Positions 34,701 to 45,200 of a DNA stretch of 64,000 nucleotides are shown here, piece by piece. The notes beneath the pieces are model-generated. The model searched no databases. It was not told the DNA's origin and saw only the letters and a list, made by a program, of their open reading frames with translations. The stretch spans positions 108,077-172,076 of the forward strand of contig JANBPK010000849.1 of the NCBI GenBank assembly GCA_027579435.1, read 5' to 3'. Made by a program: the position numbers and the translations under genes. The first letter of the stretch is position 1. The number at the start of each line of letters is the position of its first letter. Origin of the DNA: Candolleomyces eurysporus. Taxonomy: Eukaryota; Basidiomycota; Agaricomycetes; Agaricales; Psathyrellaceae.

Positions 34701-34832
34701 GATACGACATTCAAATGCACTGCGTGTATCATTGGGCGGTTCCCCCAATCTCCTTTCGACAATCGCGGTTACCGTTTCCAGAAACCTGGGGAACTGGTGC
34801 ATATCGACATCTGCGGGCCGTTTCCAGTTTGA
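31732..34832 (+). pseudogene. Copia Gag and N-terminal Pol, interrupted
   Basis: Gag starts at ATG 31732 (MSTGQGRSGAQAPQ) and stops after 20 codons because a foreign 186-bp insert sits at 31774-31959. After the insert the same frame continues (QEGPQGGIPPSV) through a Ser-rich region and a capsid-like part (YIDAYVQAAREVDESLL) to a CCHC knuckle CENCNIPGHTKAQC near 33760, then protease with VVDSGCTRHVLND near 34120 and the integrase zinc domain LWHRRLGHPGHE...CTAC. Ns at 32700 and 32995 lie in G- and C-runs, and removing them keeps one continuous frame. An in-frame TGA at 34830-34832 lies just after IDICGPFPV in the integrase core. Because of the insert and the stop, this copy probably cannot make complete Gag-Pol. 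Confidence 0.85.
31774..31959. other. 186-bp chimeric insert inside gag: LTR end + PBS + inverted pol piece
   Basis: 31774-31828 repeats 31528-31582 (end of the LTR and the beginning of the primer-binding site, same orientation). 31827-31957 is the exact reverse complement of 35634-35764 in pol (131 nt, identical by eye). The two parts overlap by AG. The insert is flanked by CAA at both sides (31771-31773 and 31957-31959), and gag resumes in frame after it. Its length is a multiple of three but it brings in a TGA codon. It looks like template switching during reverse transcription. Confidence 0.9.
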
Positions 34833-37772
34833 ACTCGTGGCTGCCGCTACTTCATTGTCTTATTGGACGACGCAACAAACTTCGGCTGGACCTGCCTTCT
34901 GAAGTCGAGAGACAAGGCTTACGGGTTTTTCAAATATGTCGAGGCCCGTTTGGAGACGCTTGTCGGGGATCGGATAATTCGGGTCCGTCTGGATGGCGCT
35001 GCCGAGCTGTGCAAGGGCGTACTTGAGGAACACTTCAAGGCCAAGGGGATATCTTACCAGGTCACGGCTCGATACGCTCATCAGCAGAATGGAAAGGCGG
35101 AACGATATATTCGGACGATACAGGACAAGGCGGCTACGATGATGGCAGAATCGGGCTTATCGCAATCATTCTATGGCTATGCTGTGTTGACGGCTCAATT
35201 CCTTCTGAATCGTTTGCCGACGTCTACTCTCAAGACTGGGCTGACCCCGCATGAGGCGCTTCTGGCAGTCAAGCCCGACATGTCTCGTACTCGTGTCTTC
35301 GGTTGCCGATGTTACCCTCTCATTCCACCTGAACTTCGACGGAAGGGCGATATGCGGCGTTACGAGGCCATTTTTCTTGGTTACGAGACGGATCGACTTG
35401 GGTGGACGGTGATGGGTATTGATGGAAAGGTGGTGTTTGCGCACGATGTCATCTTCGATGAGGGCACAATGGGGAGCTTACTCTCTCCTCGGTCTCGGGT
35501 TCGGATGACTCCGGATGGTTTACCTGATGGGTCCGTTGCTATGGGTCCTCGCCGTTCTCGACGTCTGGCTCGGAAGCAGGGTGGTTCAGTGGACGAAATT
35601 CAGGCAGTGGTTTCGGATGGAGCTGCGATGGTCGTTGGTGATTTGCAGACTGATGACTTGGGGTTGTCGAGCTTGTTTGATGATGGGTTTGCGGATGATT
35701 TGGGAGTTGATGATGCGGTGGTTGGTTCGTGCTGGGCGGCGCTACATGTGGCTGAAGATGTCCTGCGGCGTGGTGCAGCTGATGTTGTTGTTAATGCCGT
35801 CTTAGATGGGGATAGTCATGGTGTACCCCAGATGGACAAGGCCTCTCTCTACACTGGGGGTGCAGTTGAGGATCGGCGGTCGACGGTGTTGGAAGAGGAG
35901 GATGTGTATGATGTGGAGTGCCGAGTGCGTCGGGAACAGGCGCAAGGGTATTGTGACGATTTCAGGGCGTACATGTGCACGGTCGGCCATCGGCGTATTT
36001 TCGATGATCCAGATGAAGTTCCTTCATTGGTGTCGTTCTGTGGCAGATTTCGGGATCTGGAGGACGGCTTATTTGATGATGAGGATGACCCTGTCATTGC
36101 GATGGCATCCTATGATCTGTCGAAACCTCCGCCTTCGTTTGCTGAGGCAATGCGGTGGCCTGATCGTGAAAAATGGGTTGTGGCAATGCGCAGGGAACTA
36201 GGAAAGCTGAATGAGCAGGGTACCTTTGAACCGATGGCGAGGCCTGAGGGAAAGTCATTGGTGGGGGTGAAATGGGTGTTTGACTATAAGTACAATCCGG
36301 ATGGGAGCATCATTGAAGGGATGGAGAAGGCTCGGTTGGTGGCTCAAGGCTTTTCCCAGCGCCCGGAGGATTTCGACCACACGCATGCCCCGGTCTGCAT
36401 GAAGGAAGCACTCAATGGAACCTACTCATTCACAGCCTACTACGATCACGAGCTCTACGTTTTCGACATCAAGCAGGCCTTCACGCACTCACGGGTATGG
36501 GAGGAGGTGTACTGTCGGCAGATACCAGGTTTCCCTGAAGAGGACCCGAAACTAGTACTCAAACTTTGTGTCGCACTCTATGGACTGAAGCAGGCTGCTT
36601 TTGAGTGGTACTGTCTATTCCTGAAAGTGCTGCTATCGATTGGGATGCGACGGTCAGAACTGGATCATGCATACTTTATTGGTGTTTGGACGGATTCACC
36701 AGACCCGGACACTATTCCTATGCCTTCTGATGGTTCCCCTCTTCGCCTGATGGTTCCGATTCATGTCGATGATGGACTTGCCTCCACAAACTCGAACGCC
36801 CTATATTTGTGGTTTCTGCGGATGTTGAAGGAAAATGGGATAGAAGTGGTCGATCTGGGTGTAGCATCGATGTATCTTGGGGCAAGGATCCATCGTGACA
36901 GAAAGAACCGACGACTATGGATTTCCCAGTCCCCCTTCATAACAACGCTGCTGGAAGACTGGAAGATGTATCCTTGTAACGCGGTGAAGGTTCCATTGGA
37001 GACTATGCCATCGGACATGCCAGAGTCGAAACCTGGGATTCTCACCGAGCACATGCCCTTCCAAGACTTCAAGAAGGCGTACCAGTCCATCGTTGGCTCT
37101 ATCCAGTATCTTGCGAGCAGCTACCGCCCAGAACTCTCTATGGCAGCTATGGTCCTAGGTCACCACAATGCGAANCCCGAGCCCAAACATATGTCTGCGG
37201 CAAAACACGTTCTTCAATACCTCTATGGGACTAGGAACTATGTTCTTATGTTCGACCCCAAGAAGCACATCGATGACTCTGTCGACTCTCACATTCGAGC
37301 TGCAGTGGCTTTTATGGATGCTGATTGGGCATCAGACTCAGTCACTCGTCTTAGTGTTTCCGGCTATGCGATCTATTTCATGGGATCACTCGTTGGATGG
37401 TCCTGTACCCGACAACATGTAATTGCTCTGTCCTCAACTGAAGCAGAGTACTATGCGATTGTGCATGCATCTAAACGGGTACTATGGTTTTGTCTATTCC
37501 TGATGACGTCCGGAATACCAGTTCCCAGTCCTTTCCCAATGCTTATCGACAACAAGAGTGCAATTGCTCAGGCAACCTCCCCCGCTATCACTCCTCGTTC
37601 GAAGCATATCCACATTCGCTATCTTTTCATAAAGAACTATTTTGGAGATGGCACTTTTAAACCTGTTTGGGTTTCTTCTTCTATAAACATCGCAGATATT
37701 TTTACAAAGCTTCTTTCTTTTTCTTTATTTGATAGACATCGCTCTGCCCTTGGCATCGTTCCAGCTCCTTGA
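34833..37772 (+). CDS. Copia Pol: integrase core, reverse transcriptase, RNase H
   Basis: An open frame continues after the TGA for about 980 codons. The integrase core shows FIVLLDDATNF, RVRLDGAAELC and HQQNGKAERYIRT (the D, D and E of the catalytic triad are in place). The reverse transcriptase has WVFDYKYNPDG, KARLVAQGFSQRP, YVFDIKQAFTHS, LYGLKQAAFEWY and the active-site IHVDDGL (VDD in place of YVDD). RNase H has AFMDADWASD and ALSSTEAEYYAIVHA, and the frame ends near SKHIHIRYLFIK and GIVPAP at 37772. All copia signatures are present and the order is normal. N at 37174 is needed to keep the frame. Enzymes of this type act in virus-like particles and integrate the cDNA in the nucleus. Confidence 0.9.
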   Translation, partial: TRGCRYFIVLLDDATNFGWTCLLKSRDKAYGFFKYVEARLETLVGDRIIRVRLDGAAELCKGVLEEHFKAKGISYQVTARYAHQQNGKAERYIRTIQDKAATMMAESGLSQSFYGYAVLTAQFLLNRLPTSTLKTGLTPHEALLAVKPDMSRTRVFGCRCYPLIPPELRRKGDMRRYEAIFLGYETDRLGWTVMGIDGKVVFAHDVIFDEGTMGSLLSPRSRVRMTPDGLPDGSVAMGPRRSRRLARKQGGSVDEIQAVVSDGAAMVVGDLQTDDLGLSSLFDDGFADDLGVDDAVVGSCWAALHVAEDVLRRGAADVVVNAVLDGDSHGVPQMDKASLYTGGAVEDRRSTVLEEEDVYDVECRVRREQAQGYCDDFRAYMCTVGHRRIFDDPDEVPSLVSFCGRFRDLEDGLFDDEDDPVIAMASYDLSKPPPSFAEAMRWPDREKWVVAMRRELGKLNEQGTFEPMARPEGKSLVGVKWVFDYKYNPDGSIIEGMEKARLVAQGFSQRPEDFDHTHAPVCMKEALNGTYSFTAYYDHELYVFDIKQAFTHSRVWEEVYCRQIPGFPEEDPKLVLKLCVALYGLKQAAFEWYCLFLKVLLSIGMRRSELDHAYFIGVWTDSPDPDTIPMPSDGSPLRLMVPIHVDDGLASTNSNALYLWFLRMLKENGIEVVDLGVASMYLGARIHRDRKNRRLWISQSPFITTLLEDWKMYPCNAVKVPLETMPSDMPESKPGILTEHMPFQDFKKAYQSIVGSIQYLASSYRPELSMAAMVLGHHNAXPEPKHMSAAKHVLQYLYGTRNYVLMFDPKKHIDDSVDSHIRAAVAFMDADWASDSVTRLSVSGYAIYFMGSLVGWSCTRQHVIALSSTEAEYYAIVHASKRVLWFCLFLMTSGIPVPSPFPMLIDNKSAIAQATSPAITPRSKHIHIRYLFIKNYFGDGTFKPVWVSSSINIADIFTKLLSFSLFDRHRSALGIVPAP

Positions 37773-37827
37773 TACGTTCTCCTTCGATGACTTCTTTCAC
37801 TCATTCTTTTCTCCTCTGATAGGGGTG

Positions 37828-38073
37828 TGTCGATATTCTGACCTGTTTCATTCGGAGATTCATTCGCGATCACATGATCACCTTCACGTAGATATATTTC
37901 TTTCTCTCGCATACTCACAGCTCAGACCTTATTCCATATCTCTGACTGTGAGTATTCTCTTTCACCCTTTATCTACGTCTTCCTGATCATGTCATAGCAC
38001 CCCGGTGTTTCTAGGTACATCGATATAGACCTTATTCCATATCTCTGACTCACCCCGGTGTTTCTAGTTGACA
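37828..38073 (+). repeat. Right LTR of the copia element
   Basis: Identical by eye to the left LTR, exactly 6,500 bp downstream. It is preceded by GATAGGGGTG, a weak polypurine tract. Confidence 0.95.
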
Positions 38074-38223
38074 AGTGTGATGTTGGAAATAGAAAGGTTT
38101 TGAGCTTGGTCAATGGTTATTCCTAACCAGCTACCCCAGTGTTACTCTCCTGTTGTAGGGTCTGAATGCGCCTGTTCTCCCTTGTTCTATGTTGTCTTTC
38201 CCCTTTCTTAGCCCTCTTTTGTA

Positions 38224-38559
38224 TTATTTTACTTCTTTCCAAGCGAGTTCTTGATCGTGTTCTAATTTATGCTTGAGGAGTGTAGTGCTGTGTGATTGCA
38301 TTGAGGAAAGGAGAGAAGAGGATGGTAGGGCTGCCAATGGAATGGGCTGTGTTGAGAGCCTATTCATGGACAGTTTGCAGTCCTGACAAGGGCAATCACC
38401 ATTGAACCACAAAGGACTGTAGTCCATGGTGATTTCAGAGCCTGCTTTGATGTCGTTAACCGCTTGGCAGTACAAAAAAGGGGAAGGACGAGTGAACAGC
38501 TCACCCAGCAGAATGAAACGACCCCCAAAGATACAAATGGCACAAAATGTCAGAGACAA
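38224..38559 (-). pseudogene. SET-domain protein remnant (end of SET and post-SET)
   Basis: The minus-strand frame encodes AVNDIKAGSEITMDYSPLWF followed by NGDCPCQDCKL at about 38365-38465. This matches the end of a SET methyltransferase domain (the DI.AG.EIT.DY block) and the CxCxxC post-SET zinc site. A plausible 3' splice site lies just before it. The N-terminal SET part is not seen upstream, and the sequence downstream is not recognisable. It lies in CpG-poor DNA directly beside the copia element and is most likely a fragment of a decayed gene or captured exon. Confidence 0.6.
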
Positions 38560-38689
38560 AATGGGAATAGAACCAGTGCAGGACCAACAAAGATCGAGCT
38601 GGCGCCATTGGGATCTTCAGGGATAAGACTGGATCAGACCTGCAAGCCCAGTTGAAATCGGAATCAAAACTCCAGCCAGCCCTCACTCA

Positions 38690-39259
38690 ACTTGATTCCC
38701 AATCACTTCTCACAACCCAAAATCAAAATCAAAAATAGAAGACGACAAAGTTCGCATTCACCGCCACCCATAACCCTAGCCGGGCCCAATTTATATGAAG
38801 CAAAGTTATATGAACAGAAAATCTGTTCATACAACTTTGGCAATCTGTGTTAATACCTCTAACTGGGGGTACTCTGCAAAGTTATATGGACAGATTTTCT
38901 GTTCATATAACCCAGCCTGCCCAACTCTTGAACCCGTCTTGTTATGTGAACAAAATCCCCTTTCCATATAATTTTTCTATCATCTAATCTGCCAAAAGTT
39001 ATATGAACAACAATTGGCATCAATGCCTCTAACCGGGTACTCCCACGTCTTGTTATATGAACAAAATCCCCTGTCCATATAACTTTTCAATCTAACAAAA
39101 ATTGACCTGAAAAACATAAAATTAGGACCCTAAATGAAATGTTATGAAATATACATAATTCCCTTGTAATGTGCACAACTCCCTCTAGCATTGTACCTCA
39201 CCAGGTCAGGCATGCTAGTTAGACTTTGAATAGTATGACTGCGTTTTGGATATGTTTGC
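38690..39259. repeat. AT-rich cluster of short hairpin repeats
   Basis: 38801-38839 and 38877-38911 are imperfect hairpins built on CAAAGTTATATG and GAACAG words. Related words recur at about 38939-38972, 38996-39012 and 39049-39083 (TTGTTATATGAACAAAATCC). Between them the phrase CCTCTAAC...GGGTACTC occurs twice, so the whole is a degenerate tandem array of about 170-bp units. There are no genes. Confidence 0.55.
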
Positions 39260-39470
39260 AAGACCTTCAAGAACTTAAAGTGTTGTTGCAGAACTGTCTT
39301 ACTCAACCTTCCTTTGTTCTCTAGGGTGTCTGCTTAGTTGACAGTCAGAGCTAACTCCAACTCTTATATTTCCTTTCCTCCAAAAAGATCTCTTTTAATT
39401 ATCTACGTCAATTTGCGAACTTTACAAATAGATTTGCGAATTTTAGAGGGTGTCTACACAGATGGTGTAT
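39260..39470 (+). repeat. Direct repeat, left copy
   Basis: It shares GAACTGTCTTACT, GCTTAGTTG.CAGTCAGAG and AATTCCAACTCT-like words in the same order with 48120-48285. The two copies flank the helicase-like gene region. Confidence 0.5.
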
Positions 39471-39934
39471 CAATGGCCAAGCTGATGGACAAGTTTGGAT
39501 GGTGCAAGTGCAATAAGCAACGATGGCCCCCTCCTTGACAATGACAACGGATGACAACTATTGCCACTACAATTGACCAACAGTGGGTGACTGTGAAGGA
39601 CAATGATGACCATCATCAAGCGGTGCTGTGCAACTATGAGAGATGACGGCAGACCACCATCATCAAGCAGCAGCAACGGGCATGGGACTGGCAGCTTGTT
39701 TGCTGCCATCCTGTCTCTCCACCTCGCCTCTCCACCATCATGGTGCCATGCTGGCAACCACCCCACTGACTGCATGGCCTACCTTGCCTTTTTGCCCAGT
39801 ACTTCCCTTCCACCCCCTATGCTGTCAGGTGGGTGTATTCAGACAATGGATACTGATTGGCTGGTGCTTTTTGCAAGGCTTGACCCGCAAAAAGCTTGGA
39901 TTGGGTACCAGATTTGACATTCACAATCATTTGA
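39471..39934. other. Low-complexity leader of the helicase-like region
   Basis: Rich in CACCATCATCA and ATGATGGTG-like words, with short overlapping ORFs. No domain seen. Confidence 0.4.
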
Positions 39935-40504
39935 ATGCCCTTCTATTTTGTGATAGCAAATTCTCTTTTCCAGAAGCTGTCAAAATCTTTGAGAAGCCAC
40001 AAACCTGGTTATTCATTTGTGGATGATCCTAGAAATGTCTGGACCTACAAATCCAGACTTATTGACTATATCCTCCGAACACCCCACATTTTCAAGATGT
40101 TTGGATATGTTTTAAATTCCAAAATTGTCTGGTACCCAGGTGTGGTCTCCAAGTACTTGAAGGATGCATATGACCTCCAGCAGTTGTTTTTTGTCACCAT
40201 CCTTCTCACTTATGGGGAGCCTGTGTGTGCTACCAAAATAGTGTTGAATGTCCTCAGTAATTTTCCAGGTGGATCCATTCAAAATGTCTTTGTAACATTT
40301 GGGACATTCTTCTTGAGGGGTTCATTTGATAAGACAAGTTTCTCTTCAGGCAAGGACCATGTCATGGCCAGGGTGCCCTTGCTCAGCATCTCTCAGCTGT
40401 TTATTCAGTTCCTGGTGTTTGTCTGACCCCTGTATTCCCAGTTCCAGCACATTCTTTGTCTCAACATGCACAATAACAGCACATACTCACTATGGAACCT
40501 CAAT

Positions 40505-41425
40505 CCGGGGGAAGCCCCTGGGTACCCCCGGATCCCCCTGAAATTTCCAGAGGAAACCACTGGCCCCTGGAAAACCCAGGGATATGTATATCTGGGAAAT
40601 AGTTTTGGAAATTGGGCGCCCTGGACTACCCAGGGGTTGGGCCACTGCGACTCTTTGTTGAAGTCGTTTCAAGCTCCGCTCAGAATGAGATATGTGTCCG
40701 CCGCTGCCTACCTCCCTCCTTGCCACTACTCTTGTCCGCTATCCATCACCACCACAACGTTTCAGACAGACCACGAACACCGGCGAGGGAGGAACATCTC
40801 GTGTAGAGGCAGGCATGAAGGCAGCAGGATGGAATTAAGCATGAGGAGTCAGGAAAAAGGGGAGTTCTAGAGAAGCAACTATCAGGTGCGTCAATGCTGT
40901 TGTAGTTGCCCGCCACCATGCTGAATCTCGTCATCGACCCAGCGACACCAGCCACCACAGCAAATCATGGTGGTCACCAGTAGCAAGCATGATAAGAGCA
41001 ACTCGAAGCGACTGTTGACGGCAAAGAGGTAGACCCTGGGTCTGTAGACTGTTGCAGTAGCTGTATCCTGTATCAGAAATTACATCATTAATAAAACTTT
41101 TCTTCTTGTATTAATGGAATATCCCCTGGTGTTTGACTGGAAATCTGGTTAAAACCTCCTGGTTTACCCAGCAAAATTATATGGATTTTCCATGAGCATG
41201 ACCCACCAATTTCTGTTGGGTTACATGTCGAAAAACACTGGGGATCCCGTCAGAATGCACCCAGGGGTTTCGGNAAAAAAGTCCAGGAGAACGGCNGGGG
41301 GGATCTCCTGGATTACACCCCCTGGTTTACCCAGGGAATACCTTCGGGAACCCGGCAAAAAGGCCTGGATATCCTGAGGGATTTTCCTGGACTATCCAGG
41401 GGGTGGATCCAGGAGGATCCCCCGG
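40505..41425. mobile_element. GC-rich non-autonomous repeat inserted in the helicase gene
   Basis: Its ends resemble an inverted repeat: CCGGGGGAAGCCCCTGG at 40505 and, on the other strand, CCGGGGGATCCTCCTGG at the right end. Inside are many words like CCCTGG, CCAGGGG and GGATCC. There is no transposase-like ORF. Helicase-type coding sequence stops just before it and resumes just after it. No clear target duplication was found. Confidence 0.5.
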
Positions 41426-42243
41426 GCTGGAATTCCCTAGTGACTTCCTCTTCTGTGAGTTACATTGTCTGCTCATGGCTGTTGATGTCTTGCACACCCT
41501 CAACAGTTTCACCCTGGAGAAGCTTGGGGCCGGACTCCCCTGCTCTCTTTACCAACAATTCATGGTGTTCACAACTAGCTGGTACCAAGCTCTCTTTGAA
41601 GCACACTCTATCCTAACAGGGATCAAAGAACAGCTCAGCCACTCTGTGGAAATGGATAGGCAGCACTATGGCACGGACGCATCAATCCCTAGGCAGATGG
41701 ATTCCAACTCTTTGAGAATGTGTCTCAAAATTAGTGCCATATTTCACTACATATTCAGCCTTGGACTCAAGCTTTATAGCACCATTCACACTCACCAGCC
41801 CAGAGTGCAGAGGATGATGAAAGAGTTGTGAGATATCAAATATCAAGTACCCAGCAGCAGAGCTTCAAGGAGCCAGGGAATGTGAACCAATCAACCAACT
41901 CCTTTGCAATGGAATAGCCTCCAACATCACCTTTCACCTTACTCCATACCTTTGACAGACCGTTTCCCATCTCACAATGTACCTGTTTTCAGAAGTCATT
42001 GTTCAAACAGAGCCACAAGTTCTCACCAAGTTTTGTGAGCTTTTGTGCGACAGTGACAACCTAGTTAGATTCCTCAACATCCAACAAGGGCAGGCTGCAC
42101 AGCTTATGGTTCAAAGACAGTGTTCCTTTGCCTTTGTCACTCCCACCAGCTCTGGCAAAACTATGCCTGGTCTCTTAGTGTCCAAATTCTTTGACAACAG
42201 GCACACAATGGTCTGGATTCTGCCCCTTCTCACTATGCATAAG

Positions 42244-45200
42244 TAGTGTTGACCATGGGTTACTGGTGGGTAGATTTACCCTTACTATACCTGCCAGTTA
42301 CTCATACCCAAGAGGGTGGCTATGGGTACAGGTGGGTAAAGCACCCTTACCTACAGATAACCAGGCAGATTTTCAAATGGATAAAAATGAAATAAATTCT
42401 GAAGACTCTATGTCCTTAGGTACTTATATTCTGTATGTATCAAACACTAAAATTTTGAATTGATTGCCCTCACATGATCAATTCCTACAGTCTTTCAAGG
42501 TTGACATCTTCACTTAAAACACTTCCTCAGACTGTCCTGGACTTCACTAAGAAAAAGTACTTATATATTTGATTAGAATAGAAGGTTTGAGTTGCAAATA
42601 TAAAAAAAAAATTGAATTCTTTTGTCTCAGGGCCCAAGTTATGGCACAAGAAAATCTGAACAACATAATTGAAAAGTCATGTAGTAATAATGTGCTGATA
42701 GGTTGCAGTCCTCTTTCTCATTCCACTCTTTATCTCTCTCTTTAAGATCTCATTTGGCAATAACCATGCCTGATTGGCAAGAGGTGCGCATTTATTAGAA
42801 TCTTGCAGTTATTCCAGTCTGCATGGGGAGGGCCATAGAGACAGGGCTGGCATAGAGTCCTCAGAAAATGCTGCTCTGTTAGCCCACAACCCACAAGTGA
42901 TATTTAAACAAGATACATGTATTTTAAATAATAGGATACTCTTCAGTAATGAATTCTTCACTCTCTTCAAGGTCTGGAAGCTCAGAGGCTTCATTCAAAT
43001 CTGCATTTTGGACAAGGTTTTGCTTTGTCTATGCTTCCAAGCACATCAAGGCACATGTTAACTGGCCAGAAAAACGATCGTGGATATAAGAAAGAATAAG
43101 ATGGCCTTGACTAAAGACGCACTCAACAGAAACAAAGGTTGCTAATGATGATCCATATAAAGCAAAATATCAAACAGTAATAATTAACTCACCTAGGACA
43201 GTTAAATAGTCATTGGCCATTCTTCAAAGATGAAGATATGATCCATGGTTCTCATACCACCAACGCAGTGAATCATCAACATCCTTGACAACTTTCATTG
43301 CCAAATAACAGTCAAGTTCAGACAGAATTCCTTCCTCTTCACTTTCTAATGAAAAAGAAGGGATATCCATCATGTCTTCATTGCTTGACAGTGACAATTT
43401 CTATCAAAAAAGAGATGGGATCAGCTGGATTTAAGAAATGACAAGGCTGGAAACATACCTTGCTATGTTTCCAAAGTTTGGTCAACTGAGCAGTTGTAGA
43501 TTTGAGCTCAAAATCAGCATAAGCCTTTTTAAACTTGTCGCACACAATCTTCTCAGCTGTTGTTCTCCAGGCCTCAGGCCAGCCAGCCCTTCAAATATTG
43601 CATCTTGTAAAATGGATGAAGAACTGAAAGGGTGATTAGTAAATGGTCATCTATAATATGAATGAGTTAAAATTAAGTTGTAAGAAAGTGAAATCCATAC
43701 CTTCAGCATATTGCAAAGCTGTTTAACCAATTCCCATTCCTTGTCTGTGAGCTCAAACCTTTGCAGATCAAGATTGCTCCATGAAGTAAGGTGGTCAATA
43801 ACTGCCTGGTATACCCATATAAACTTCAGCATGTCATATATCAAGTTCCATCTGGTCGCAATGTCATGCAGCATCATTTGAAAGGTAAGCTTCATTTTTT
43901 CATTTTCTTCTTTACTAACAACTTCTTCAATGAGGGCCTTCCACCTAAAAAGAATATTTGTAGGCAAGTTCTTTATTGCATATGCAATTTTTCGGAGCTA
44001 GGTAAGTAGAATTAGTTCATCAATCTGTCAATAGTGACATTATTTACATACCTTTGTGAGAACGCACTGCATAGGCTTTGATTTGGCTGCCATCTTATCA
44101 ACCTTCCCTCCCAATGCCTTCTCAAAAATCTCCACCTTATCCTCTTCTATCTCCTCCTCACCCTCAACTACTGCATTGTTCATCTCCTTCTCCTCTCTCT
44201 CTATATTATTGGCTATGTCTCCCAGGTCTTCATCAATTCCCTTGGGAACATTCTTGGGCTTGGACAATGCCCACTTCACCTCTTTGCTAGCTTCCGGTTG
44301 GAGAGGTTTTTTCTTGCTTCATGAATCAAATTGGCGCAGAATGACCTTTACAACAAGGTTTACGACATGCACCAAGCAACATACATGATTGGTGGCACCT
44401 GGATAGCTGAGAACCAGCTTTCTAATCTCGTCAATCATCATATTATTTGCACTGATGTTGTCGCAGGTCAACAAGAGCTGTGAGTAGTTTTTTAAGATCT
44501 GCTTGTGATTTTTTATTGCTCCTTTACTCACCTTGTGCTCTATTCCAAAGCTGCAAAGAATATTGACAAAAGCAGCAGTTAGATTGATGCCTAAATAAGA
44601 CACTGATAGCTCAAAAATATCAAGCAGCATACAAACAGGCTTGCCATCTTTCTCTATATGCACTGTGATAGCGATGAAGAGGTGGTGGTTTGGCAAAGTC
44701 CATGCATCTGTCCCAAAGCTTAAACAATCATTATATGACTTCAGGGACTTGGTGAGTTCATGCAACTCATTTTGTGTTCCGGGACTTACTTTCAGCAATT
44801 CAGCAATTCACTCCCAAACTTTCTTGAAGACAACATGTACATTGCGATTGAGCATTGTTTCTGATGGCACCCTCATATGTGGCCATCCAGTCTTCATTAA
44901 ACAAAGAAATCTCTGATCCCCAATGATGCTTGTGGGCTGCATGCTCTCAGCAACCCAACAAACACACTCAACTCTATTAAAGGTGTGTCAGTTTAATTTT
45001 TTAGCAATATGGATGACCCTAGCGCACCTAGTCTCTGGATATGTCAACAGCTTTGTTGAAAATGTAACCTTTCCCTTTCTGGTCCTTACAAAGACCCTCC
45101 CTTGTTGCCACCAAATTATTTGCCTGCACTGCTTGTTCAAAAATTGACTCGCCCCAGCATTTCCTGGCATGCTTGAAGAGATTCCCAGTCAAGTTGTCAA

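Larger units (their letters stand above)
31328..38073 (+). mobile_element. Ty1/copia LTR retrotransposon, 6,746 bp
   Basis: Two LTRs of 246 bp, identical by eye (31328-31573 and 37828-38073), begin TGTCGATATT and end GTTGACA. A primer-binding site follows the left LTR and a short purine run AGGGG precedes the right one. Between them lie gag and pol in the order protease, integrase, reverse transcriptase, RNase H, which defines copia. The element is CpG-rich while both flanks are CpG-poor, so it is a recent arrival. The target duplication is unclear: AATAG before and AGTGT after, although AGTGT also overlaps the left LTR start. A 186-bp rearranged insert splits gag, and one in-frame TGA lies in pol. 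Confidence 0.95.

Noticed and set aside
31323..38078. 5-bp target duplication of the copia element
   Set aside because: AATAG (left) and AGTGT (right) differ. AGTGT is present at both junctions but overlaps the first LTR bases, so no duplication is claimed.
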